The position numbers and the translations under genes are program-made. The notes beneath the pieces are model-generated. The model was not told the DNA's origin, made no database searches, and saw only the letters and a list, made by a program, of their open reading frames with translations. A DNA stretch of 8,065 nt from JANRKG01 sp033763635 (GTDB lineage: Bacteria > Cyanobacteriota > Cyanobacteriia > GCF-001939115): the NCBI GenBank assembly GCA_033763635.1, contig JANRKG010000238.1, positions 1 to 8,065 of the forward strand, in the 5' to 3' direction. Below are positions 1 through 6,538 of the stretch, one piece after another; position 1 is the stretch's first letter, and each line of letters opens with the position of its first letter.

Positions 1-1308
1 TTTCGCAGGGGGATATACCTGAGAAAGGGTACTGGTTGCAAAGACCCGTTCCGGTTTAGCAGCACCGTCGCTCTGGTGCTCAGTCTGATGTTTCATCAGC
101 CAGGTGACGAGATCCTGCACTTCCGCCGCTGAGGGGGTCTGCCCGACCAGCCTGAACTGACCGCCCAGGACGATCGCCGCTCCCTGCGCGTGAACCAATT
201 TCAGCAGTTGATTTCCATTCCGGGTCAACACCTGCTCAATAAAGTTGAAATCCTTGATAAAAGCTTGCTGGAGCCGATCTTGAATGACTTTTACCTGGGT
301 GCGATACCCTTTCAATTCCCGCTCCTGCTGATTTACCAGTTCGATTGACGCAAATTGCCCCAGGAACTCACAGGTTTTGCGGGTGGAATAGTCCAGGAAG
401 CGGGGGGTCGAGTGATGGCAGGCGATCAAGCCCCAGAGCCGCTGATCATCAATCAGGGAGAGGGTCAGTGTCCCCGCAACGCCCATATTTTGCAGATATT
501 CAATGTGGTAGGGAGAGACTCCCCGCAGCACACAGGAACTCAGATCGAGGGGTGGAGTGTCCACCGCTGCAATCAGACGGGCGGGAGGAGCGTTCACATC
601 CGGGATCTGGCGAACCCAGTTGCGGTAAAACAACTGACGAGAAGGCACCGGAATATCCGTTGCCGGAAAGTGCAACCCCAAAAAACTTTCTAGATGGCTC
701 TCCTTTTCCTCGACAATGACAACCCCGTGTTCATCCGCCTCAAAACGGTAGATCATGACGCGATCGAATCCCGTTAGAGCCTTGACCTCCCTGGCAAGCA
801 CCTGGGCAAGATGGGAAAGGGAGGTGGCACGGCGCAGGTTGGCGATCGTCGCTTGCAACCGCTGGTACACCAACAGGGGAGAAAATACCATCCCAGGGGA
901 TTGGGGTTCCAGTTCCAACAGGAGACCCGCCCCTGTGCGATGGAACACGCCTGTAAACGATTGAGCCGCACTCCTGCCCGAAGGTACACTGCTCTGAGTT
1001 TCTAGTTCCAGAGGGTTATGGACCTCCAGGGAAGGCTGTTTCAACAACTCAGTAATTTTTTGTACTTGCTCTGGCAGAAACAACCGCTGGAGCGGCTGAT
1101 TTAAGAGTGATTCGGCAGGGGTGCCAAACCAAGATTCTACATTCTCACTGACCTGCAAAATCCTGAGCGTTGCCTCTTCCAACAACAGCAGCATCCCATA
1201 ATTCTGCACATAGCCAGGAGCATAGAGGGATTGTTCATTGCAATCCTCCAGGGCACTCAAGGCCGAAGGGGTCAGGTGACTGAAAAGCGTCGCGATCGAA
1301 GGTTTCAT
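1..1308 (-). CDS. Bacteriophytochrome photosensor (PAS-GAF-PHY), C-terminus outside window
   Basis: This is the first 436 codons of a red/far-red photoreceptor of the biliverdin-binding bacteriophytochrome class, open to the left edge. The N-terminal PAS_2 domain (about residues 15-120) carries Cys23 in the context EDCNEQ, which matches the position of the biliverdin-attaching Cys24 of Deinococcus BphP. The GAF domain (about 145-325) has the PATDIP motif (215-220, Asp218), the SPYH motif (265-268, His268) and ACHH (296-299). The position where Cph1 and plant phytochromes bear their chromophore cysteine is Tyr267, so attachment should be through Cys23. The PHY domain starts near residue 335 and continues past the edge, so the output domain, usually a histidine kinase, is not seen. 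The ATG at 1308 places Cys23 at the expected distance. An in-frame GTG seven codons upstream is possible, and neither has a clear ribosome binding site. The gene begins 37 bp after the upstream hybrid kinase on the same strand, so co-transcription is likely. The domain assignment is firm; the spectral properties are inferred. Confidence 0.94.
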   Translation of the reverse strand, partial: MKPSIATLFSHLTPSALSALEDCNEQSLYAPGYVQNYGMLLLLEEATLRILQVSENVESWFGTPAESLLNQPLQRLFLPEQVQKITELLKQPSLEVHNPLELETQSSVPSGRSAAQSFTGVFHRTGAGLLLELEPQSPGMVFSPLLVYQRLQATIANLRRATSLSHLAQVLAREVKALTGFDRVMIYRFEADEHGVVIVEEKESHLESFLGLHFPATDIPVPSRQLFYRNWVRQIPDVNAPPARLIAAVDTPPLDLSSCVLRGVSPYHIEYLQNMGVAGTLTLSLIDDQRLWGLIACHHSTPRFLDYSTRKTCEFLGQFASIELVNQQERELKGYRTQVKVIQDRLQQAFIKDFNFIEQVLTRNGNQLLKLVHAQGAAIVLGGQFRLVGQTPSAAEVQDLVTWLMKHQTEHQSDGAAKPERVFATSTLSQVYPPAK

Positions 1309-1345
1309 AGGCGAGAAAGAGGGAATCACGAAAGTTGGAGGGGAC

Positions 1346-4300
1346 TCAGCGGGCAGCAAGGAGATGAATCAAGGTGAGAATTTGTTCGAATTCATATTGG
1401 CTGGCAAGGCTCGCGAGGCGGGTCGCCAGGAACTGCTGTTCTTCAGAAAGATGGGTTGCCAGATCGAGAATGGCCCGATCGTTGCCGCAGATTGCAGCCT
1501 TCTCCAGAGCCGCCAGCCAGCCCTCTGGGAAGGAAAGGGCTATCTCCTCCGCCAACTCCTCCTCTGGCAATGGCTCAGGCAGGGAAGGTTCTTGAACAGT
1601 GCCGTTGGATTCGGCATAAACGTACTCCAATCCTAAATATTCCTGCATTTTGAGAAAGAGGGTTTCTTCCCGGAAGGGCTTGCTGATGTAGTCGTTACAC
1701 CCCGCTGCCAGCGCCAGGGTACGATCGCTCTGGGAAGCCTGAGCCGTCAAAGCAATGATGATACTATCCTTGCCTGCTTCCATTGCCCGAATCTGGCGAG
1801 TGGCTTCATACCCATCCAACAGGGGCATCCGAATATCCATCCAGGTCAGGTCCGGATGCCACTCCTGCCAGAGTTGAATTGCTTCTTGCCCATTCCTGGC
1901 CTCCCGCACATTTAAGCCTAGATGGGTCAGAATCCGGACCATCAACAGACGGTTTTCCGGTTGATCATCCACAACGAGAATCCGGCGGGGAGACTGGCTC
2001 GGACTCAAACCAATGACCAGACGGTTCGCTTTCTCCGGTTGGACATCAACCCCATCGAGCGGACTCACGGGCATCGTAAAGGTAAAAACGCTGCCTTTAC
2101 CAACGGTACTTTCCACAGAAATCGTTCCGCCCATTAGTTCCAGCAACTTCCGGCTGATGGTTAACCCCAACCCGGTGCCACTGATGGCCTTTCGCCCCGC
2201 CTGCGCCTGAACAAAAGCGTCGAAAATGCTGCCCTGTTCATTCGGTGCAATGCCAACTCCCGTATCTCGGATCGTAAACTCCAGCATCACAAGGAACTGG
2301 GAGACTATCAGTGAGGGAACTGGTTGAACTTGTAACGTCACCCTTCCGTGTTTAGTGAACTTAATGGCATTACTCAGCAAGTTCAGCAACACTTGCCGTA
2401 ACTTCTGTGGATCTGCCCAAATAAACTGGGGCACATCCGGAGCCATCTCCAACACAAGCTCTAACCCTTTCGATCGCGCCCGTTCAGCCATCATAGTCCG
2501 CAGGGCATGGAGCAGGGCGATCAAATCAAATCCACTTTCTTCTAAAACGCAGTGTCCCGCTTCAATCTTGGAAAGATCCAGCACATCGTTAATCAGAGCC
2601 AGTAGATGATCTCCACTCCGGCGAATGGTTTGTAAGTCCTCCTGCTGATTAGCAGTGAGGGCCAGATCCCGCGCCATGACTTGAGTAAAACCCAGAATTA
2701 CATTCAACGGAGTGCGTAGCTCATGGCTCATATTTGCCAGGAATGTACTTTTCGCCAGGTTAGCCGCCTCCGCCGCATCCATCGCCTGTTGAAGAGCAAC
2801 TTCTTTGCGTTTCCGATCGCTGATATCCCGGCAGATACAGAAATTCAGCCATTCCCCATCAATCTCAACCCGGTTCCAGCTAATTTCCACCTCATATTCA
2901 GACCCATCCTTGCGACGATGGCGGGTTTCAAAAAGGGGAATGATTTCCTCCCGTGCAATCATGACCTTTAATTCTTCACGGGTCCACTGGGCATCCCAAT
3001 CAAAGACACTGAGGCGAAGGGTTTCCTCCAGGGTATAGCCCAGCATTCTGGCAAAACTGGGGCTGGTGCGAATGACAGCCCCCTGCTGATTCATCACAAC
3101 CACGCCATCCAGGGAAGTGTTGAACAGCGTCTCACTCCGTAACAACGCTGCTTCCAGTGCCATCTCTGCCCGTTTGCGATCGATCTCTAGCTGGGCTTTG
3201 TCCGTGATATCCTTCATAAAACAATAGTGCCCAGCCAACTGGTGTCGTTCGTCATAGGACGCGATCATGACCATTTGTTTGTAGAAGACAGAGCCATCTT
3301 TGCGAATTCCCCTCGCTTCTGCTTCCACCTTGCCATCCTGAAGCATCTGCTGATAGGCCCTTTGCATGCGCTCCAAATCCTCAGGATGCACCGTTTTTTC
3401 CCAGGAGAAGCCAATCATCACCTCTGGCAAATAACCTGCAATATCCGCATAGGCTTTGTTGACATAGAGATACCGTCCCTGAGCATCTAGATAGGAAATA
3501 CCCAACAAGGCATTTTCCATTACCTCTCCCATTTTTCGCAGGTCTGTCTCTACCTGCTTCAGACGGGTAATGTCAATAAAGGTGACAACAACTTGTTTCA
3601 GGGAACCGCTGGTTTCAAATTCGGGAAAGGCATTCACCAGAACCCAGACCCGTTGTAATGTTCCCCGATGGATTCCTACCACATAGTTGTCGATCGCTGC
3701 CCCTGTCTTTAAGACCTGATTGACCGGATACTCGTTAATCGGCATCACGCTGCCATCTTCTCGAATGAACCGCCAGGATGGATCGATCGCCTGTTTTCCC
3801 AGAACTTGATCCATCGACAGGCCCAACAAATTACAGGCGGTCGCATTACACGACAGAATCTGGCTATCGGGGGCGTGAACCACAAACCCCGCGTTCAGGT
3901 GATCCACCAATTGGCGATACCGAGCTTCACTTTCCCGTAAAACATCTTCTGCATGCCTGCGTTCTGTGACGAGTTGCCAGCGCTCTTCACTCTCCCGGAG
4001 AGACGCTTCAACTTGCTGCCGTTGCTCAATTTCCGTCTGTAAGCTTTGGTTAATGGCTCTGACTCTTCGCGCTTGCCGTTCCAAGCGATGAACCAGATAA
4101 AGGGTCAGCAGCAGAGCGAAAATACCCACCAGCCCGTGCATGATAAAAGTTTGAACCAGGAACGTTTGCGCGTTCCCCCACTGAATCCAGAGCAATTGAT
4201 GCCGCCATGGCTCCAGCAAGACGAGCGTGGCGATCGAAACCAGGATCAGAAGCATCCAATGTCGCTGGCAGAGATTTCTCAGCGATTGAAACCATTGATC

Positions 4301-4402
4301 GTTTGAGGGCTTTATCATGGCTGCTTTCCCCTCTGCCCATCCGTCCTGCAAGTAGACATAATTCTCTGGCAACAAAATCCCTAGACCCGTATCATTCCCC
4401 AT
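1346..4402 (-). CDS. Membrane-anchored multi-PAS hybrid histidine kinase with receiver domain
   Basis: This is a complete sensor kinase of 1018 codons from the longest start. Two hydrophobic segments (about 49-66 and 82-105) are separated by a short loop too small for an extracellular sensor domain. A coiled linker (106-160) leads to three PAS domains (about 161-282, 290-402, 421-531). The HisKA H-box is SHELRTP with His560. The ATPase domain has the N-box (Asn678), the G1 motif DTGVGI (713-718) and G2 GTGLGL (742-747). The receiver (806-922) keeps its acidic pair Asp812/Asp813, phospho-acceptor Asp856, Thr886 and Lys908, so phosphorelay from His560 to Asp856 should be possible. A helical tail (about 950-1018) lacks an HPt-type histidine. 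The PAS ligands cannot be read from sequence. Residues 135-166 look like the remains of a deleted PAS domain. The true start is more likely Met29 (position 4318), which has an AGAGGGG ribosome binding site; the ATG at 4402 has none and lies in a hairpin. It is followed at 37 bp by the phytochrome gene. Confidence 0.95.
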   Translation of the reverse strand: MGNDTGLGILLPENYVYLQDGWAEGKAAMIKPSNDQWFQSLRNLCQRHWMLLILVSIATLVLLEPWRHQLLWIQWGNAQTFLVQTFIMHGLVGIFALLLTLYLVHRLERQARRVRAINQSLQTEIEQRQQVEASLRESEERWQLVTERRHAEDVLRESEARYRQLVDHLNAGFVVHAPDSQILSCNATACNLLGLSMDQVLGKQAIDPSWRFIREDGSVMPINEYPVNQVLKTGAAIDNYVVGIHRGTLQRVWVLVNAFPEFETSGSLKQVVVTFIDITRLKQVETDLRKMGEVMENALLGISYLDAQGRYLYVNKAYADIAGYLPEVMIGFSWEKTVHPEDLERMQRAYQQMLQDGKVEAEARGIRKDGSVFYKQMVMIASYDERHQLAGHYCFMKDITDKAQLEIDRKRAEMALEAALLRSETLFNTSLDGVVVMNQQGAVIRTSPSFARMLGYTLEETLRLSVFDWDAQWTREELKVMIAREEIIPLFETRHRRKDGSEYEVEISWNRVEIDGEWLNFCICRDISDRKRKEVALQQAMDAAEAANLAKSTFLANMSHELRTPLNVILGFTQVMARDLALTANQQEDLQTIRRSGDHLLALINDVLDLSKIEAGHCVLEESGFDLIALLHALRTMMAERARSKGLELVLEMAPDVPQFIWADPQKLRQVLLNLLSNAIKFTKHGRVTLQVQPVPSLIVSQFLVMLEFTIRDTGVGIAPNEQGSIFDAFVQAQAGRKAISGTGLGLTISRKLLELMGGTISVESTVGKGSVFTFTMPVSPLDGVDVQPEKANRLVIGLSPSQSPRRILVVDDQPENRLLMVRILTHLGLNVREARNGQEAIQLWQEWHPDLTWMDIRMPLLDGYEATRQIRAMEAGKDSIIIALTAQASQSDRTLALAAGCNDYISKPFREETLFLKMQEYLGLEYVYAESNGTVQEPSLPEPLPEEELAEEIALSFPEGWLAALEKAAICGNDRAILDLATHLSEEQQFLATRLASLASQYEFEQILTLIHLLAAR
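4328..4334 (-). promoter_or_regulatory. Ribosome binding site supporting the internal start at 4318
   Basis: On the minus strand AGAGGGG lies 9 nt before an ATG at 4318-4316 (Met29 of the longest kinase frame). It is the best Shine-Dalgarno-like sequence near the kinase 5' end. From this start the protein would have 990 residues, with about 20 residues before the first membrane segment. The upstream ATG at 4402 has no comparable site. Cyanobacterial genes often lack strong sites, so this favours the shorter start without proving it. Confidence 0.45.
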
Positions 4403-4408
4403 ACGGGT
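4385..4408 (-). repeat. 8-bp perfect inverted repeat overlapping the upstream ATG of the hybrid kinase
   Basis: ACCCGTAT (4385-4392) and ATACGGGT (4401-4408) are perfect inverted repeats separated by 8 nt. On the transcript the ATG at 4402-4400 straddles the edge of one arm and the loop. A folded stem would hinder initiation there, or the DNA palindrome could be a protein-binding site. No run of U follows, so it is not a typical intrinsic terminator. Confidence 0.55.
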
Positions 4409-4530
4409 ATCAAATTCTCAATTCGCCTTAATCGTTAACATGGCAGAGGACAGAGGGCAGGAGAGTATCGTTTCGGCTTTGCTCAATCCACCGGGGAAAT
4501 CGGACAGGTTGAGGGAAGTGGAAATGATTC
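4403..4530. other. Intergenic spacer between the CRTISO-like gene and the hybrid kinase
   Basis: This 128-bp gap lies between two minus-strand genes. It contains three imperfect heptamers and one arm of the hairpin at the kinase 5' end. I see no strong terminator hairpin with a U-run and no convincing promoter, so read-through from the CRTISO-like gene into the kinase gene is plausible but not shown. Confidence 0.5.
4443..4463. repeat. Three imperfect tandem heptamers
   Basis: The plus strand reads GCAGAGG, ACAGAGG, GCAGGAG in direct succession (CTCCTGC, CCTCTGT, CCTCTGC on the minus strand). This resembles the short tandem heptamer arrays often seen between cyanobacterial genes. With only three units it is at the limit of what counts as an array. 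Confidence 0.4.
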
Positions 4531-6069
4531 CTACAGGGCCAAGATGCGATTCAGTAACTCGACATGCTGAGAGACTGGAGCCAGGGTATTTGCTGCGATC
4601 ATGCCACTGGCCGCCACCGCAGGCACCCCAATGCCGGGAAACGTGGAGTCTCCGCAGCAGAACAACCCTGGAATGGGTGTATTGCATCCTGGAAACATCC
4701 CCTGTCCGGCGGCGAGCGCAGGTCCATACGTGCCCCGATCGCGCCTCAGAAACCGCTCGTGGGTAAGCGGGGTGCCGATCAACGTGACTTCACAGCGATC
4801 GCGAATGTCGGGAATGATCCGTTCCAACCCCTGCCACATGACCTGGGAGCGCTCTCGTTTGAGTTGCTGATAGCGATCGTCCTTGCGATCCAGCCCTGCC
4901 CAGAGTTCATAGGGTTCTGTGGCTGGAAGATAGACGTGAATTCCATGCTTCCCAGGAGGGGCAAGGCTGGCATCCAGGACCGAGGGAATAGAGACCGCCA
5001 CGACATTCTGAGGAGCATCTACCCCCCGGTTCCAGTCATTCACAATTAAGTAATGACACTCCAGATCGGTAGGCAAGTCGCTGGCATCGATGCCCAGGTG
5101 CAGGTGCATAAAACTGGGACAGGCCGGAAGACGTTGCCGATCGCGCCACTCATCCGGGATCGCAGAACTCGAAAGCAGTTTGAGGGTGTCCCAGGCAGAA
5201 GCATTGGAGACAACGGCACGACGGGCACGGAGTTGCTCTCCATTTTTGAACTGCACCCCCACCGCTCGGTTTTGTTCCATCACAATTTGTTGCACGGTAG
5301 CATTCAGTCGCAACTGCCCCCCATACCGCTGCACCCCCCGCACCAGTGAGCCAATCAACGCACCACAGCCTCCTTGCGGATAGTCCAGCACCACATTCGG
5401 GCGATACCAGTCTGCAAACATGAAAGCCATCTCTGCTGCGAGGGTGCCTTTGGCAGGAAGGCCAGAGAGCATGAAGCAGAGGAGATCCAGCCAGTTGCGA
5501 ATAAAAGGATCACGCACCACTCCATCTAATACTTGGGAAAACGGTCCTGTCAGCCGTGCCATATTCCACCCCTGCTTTAGAACATTGGGTAGAAAGGGCA
5601 GGAGGGTTCTGACGGCGTTCCAGTCCGATCGCACGGCAATAGGCGGAATCGCCACAGAGGCAGCTTTGAGGGGTTCCATCACCCGCTGGAGTTCCTGCCA
5701 CTCTGCGACCGCCGTCGTTCCTCGCCATTGGGCCAGCACTTTTTGAAATGCGTCCGCCCCCACCGCTGCCCGAAAATACCCCTCTGGCAGGAAGCAGCCC
5801 CAGGCATCATAGGTGAGCCAGGGAATCTCTTCTTCGATCGCATCCAATACCTGCCTCAGTGGATTTGGGGAGGGACGGTAGGACAGCCCAGAGTAAAGGG
5901 AAGGGCCGGAATCAAAATGAAACCCCTGGCGTTCGAAGGCATGGGCTGCCCCTCCGGGAATGGCATGGCTTTCACAAACAACAACCTGAAAACCATAGCG
6001 GGCCAATAAGGCAGCACAACAAAGCCCCCCAATGCCACTGCCGATGACCACAATATCTACGGTTTCCAT
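4531..6069 (-). CDS. FAD-dependent carotenoid isomerase-like oxidoreductase (CRTISO-like / phytoene desaturase family)
   Basis: This complete 512-residue flavoprotein belongs to the carotenoid isomerase and CrtI-type desaturase superfamily. The N-terminal Rossmann fold has GSGIGG (10-15), with Glu33 at the end of the second strand to bind the FAD ribose, followed by IPGGAA (37-42) and FDSGPS (52-57). The C-terminal FAD motif runs over 468-496 and includes CCGDSTFPGIG. From memory of the family, segments such as FDSGPSLYSGL, SFMHLHLG, TPLTHERFLRR and the STFPGIGVPAVAASG block match the plant and cyanobacterial CRTISO-like branch more closely than CrtH, the known prolycopene isomerase; the substrate of that branch is not known to me. 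There is no signal peptide and no clear membrane helix, and such enzymes are usually peripheral on membranes. The start at 6069 places the Rossmann motif at the usual distance; only a weak purine-rich stretch lies upstream. It is the first gene of the leftward cluster, 128 bp before the hybrid kinase. Confidence 0.9.
   Translation of the reverse strand: METVDIVVIGSGIGGLCCAALLARYGFQVVVCESHAIPGGAAHAFERQGFHFDSGPSLYSGLSYRPSPNPLRQVLDAIEEEIPWLTYDAWGCFLPEGYFRAAVGADAFQKVLAQWRGTTAVAEWQELQRVMEPLKAASVAIPPIAVRSDWNAVRTLLPFLPNVLKQGWNMARLTGPFSQVLDGVVRDPFIRNWLDLLCFMLSGLPAKGTLAAEMAFMFADWYRPNVVLDYPQGGCGALIGSLVRGVQRYGGQLRLNATVQQIVMEQNRAVGVQFKNGEQLRARRAVVSNASAWDTLKLLSSSAIPDEWRDRQRLPACPSFMHLHLGIDASDLPTDLECHYLIVNDWNRGVDAPQNVVAVSIPSVLDASLAPPGKHGIHVYLPATEPYELWAGLDRKDDRYQQLKRERSQVMWQGLERIIPDIRDRCEVTLIGTPLTHERFLRRDRGTYGPALAAGQGMFPGCNTPIPGLFCCGDSTFPGIGVPAVAASGMIAANTLAPVSQHVELLNRILAL
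4795..4802. repeat. HIP1 octamer
   Basis: This is a perfect GCGATCGC inside the CRTISO-like gene. HIP1 is over-represented in many cyanobacterial genomes. It is the only perfect octamer I found here, although the CGATCG core is frequent throughout the window. Confidence 0.85.
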
Positions 6070-6132
6070 AAGCTTTCTGCCGCCTGACTGGTAAAGTTGC
6101 TGATACTAATTTAAGTTAATAAATATTACGAG

Positions 6133-6165
6133 TGGATTCATAAATGGATTCATAAATACTTTATG
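6133..6165. repeat. Tandem 12-bp repeat plus inverted half-site, candidate operator
   Basis: TGGATTCATAAA occurs twice in perfect tandem (6133-6144 and 6145-6156). The second copy ends in CATAAA, which forms a perfect inverted repeat with TTTATG (6160-6165) across a 3-nt centre. This gives three copies of one hexamer, two direct and one inverted. The array lies 64-96 bp upstream of the CRTISO-like start, a normal position for a regulator site. The regulator is unknown. Confidence 0.6.
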
Positions 6166-6255
6166 GAGAATTTAGTTTATTAGGGGTCAAAGTGGGATGA
6201 AAGGAAAGTCTCAGGGAAAAATGAGCTGTAACAAACTTTTCTCGGTCTTTGATCA

Positions 6256-6297
6256 CTGCTAAGAAGCCTTGATCTCAAATCATCTGCTAAAACGCCT
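6256..6297. repeat. Imperfect direct repeat, 28-bp period
   Basis: CTGCTAAGAAGCCT (6256-6269) and CTGCTAAAACGCCT (6284-6297) agree at 12 of 14 positions. They could be paired regulator sites or chance similarity; no function is assigned. Confidence 0.3.
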
Positions 6298-6377
6298 CTG
6301 CTATCATCCAAGTCTAGTTCACTGCCTGAATCACCTTGCCTCCATTGCCCCTCGGCCTCAAGCGGAATTTTCTCTTT

Positions 6378-6405
6378 TTGAAAAATACGATTTACCCGTC
6401 ATACC
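6378..6405 (+). promoter_or_regulatory. Weak sigma70-like promoter candidate for the ethylene-sensor kinase
   Basis: TTGAAA (6378-6383) and CATACC (6400-6405) are spaced by 16 bp. The -35 matches consensus at five of six positions, but the -10 matches at only three. Transcription from here would start near 6412 and place the following palindrome at the very 5' end of the mRNA. Confidence 0.2.
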
Positions 6406-6413
6406 TGTGGATC

Positions 6414-6469
6414 GGGTTTCGACTTCGCTTAACCTGTGAAGGCTTGAGTGCTGAGCGAAGCCGAAGCCC
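6414..6469. repeat. Imperfect palindrome with 16-bp arms, dispersed-repeat type
   Basis: GGGTTTCGACTTCGCT (6414-6429) pairs with AGCGAAGCCGAAGCCC (6454-6469) at 14 of 16 positions, and the other two can form G-U or A-C oppositions. The loop is 24 nt. The TTCGACTTCGCT core resembles palindromic intergenic repeats common in filamentous cyanobacteria (family memory, not a search). No U-run follows, so terminator function is unlikely. It lies 70 bp upstream of the kinase start codon and could fold in the 5' leader. Confidence 0.65.
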
Positions 6470-6538
6470 AGCAACTGGTACTTTATTCATTTGTAAATCC
6501 CTAACTACTTTCGCTCCCCCAATCTGTCTTCACAAATC

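Larger units (their letters stand above)
6070..6538. promoter_or_regulatory. Divergent intergenic regulatory region
   Basis: These 469 bp separate the leftward CRTISO-like gene from the rightward ethylene-sensor kinase, so at least two promoters should lie here. The left third is AT-rich and carries the direct and inverted half-sites at 6133-6165. On the minus strand TTGACC (6190-6185) is a possible -35 element for the leftward gene, but no good -10 lies 16-18 bp from it. The right part contains a long imperfect palindrome. I see no tRNA, rRNA or convincing small gene. Frames open across the right part continue into the kinase in the wrong phase and are not credible. Confidence 0.6.

Noticed and set aside
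345..1005. Several plus-strand open frames of 60-124 codons opposite the phytochrome gene
   Set aside because: The minus-strand frame encodes continuous, recognisable phytochrome motifs across the whole region, so these are antisense shadows.
4088..4260. CHASE-type extracellular sensor domain between the membrane helices of the hybrid kinase
   Set aside because: The loop between the two hydrophobic segments is only about 16 residues, too short for any extracellular domain.
4440..4530. Intrinsic terminator after the CRTISO-like gene
   Set aside because: Only a 5-bp CTCAA/TTGAG pairing with a long loop and no U-run is visible, too weak to call.
4564..5049. Plus-strand open frame of 161 codons opposite the carotenoid isomerase-like gene
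   Set aside because: It has no recognisable domain and lies wholly against a well-supported flavoprotein gene whose C-terminal FAD motif is encoded there.
6070..6538. NtcA (GTA-N8-TAC) or RpaB (HLR1) sites in the divergent spacer
   Set aside because: I found only isolated half-sites (for example one TTACA in each of two places), not the required paired arrangement.
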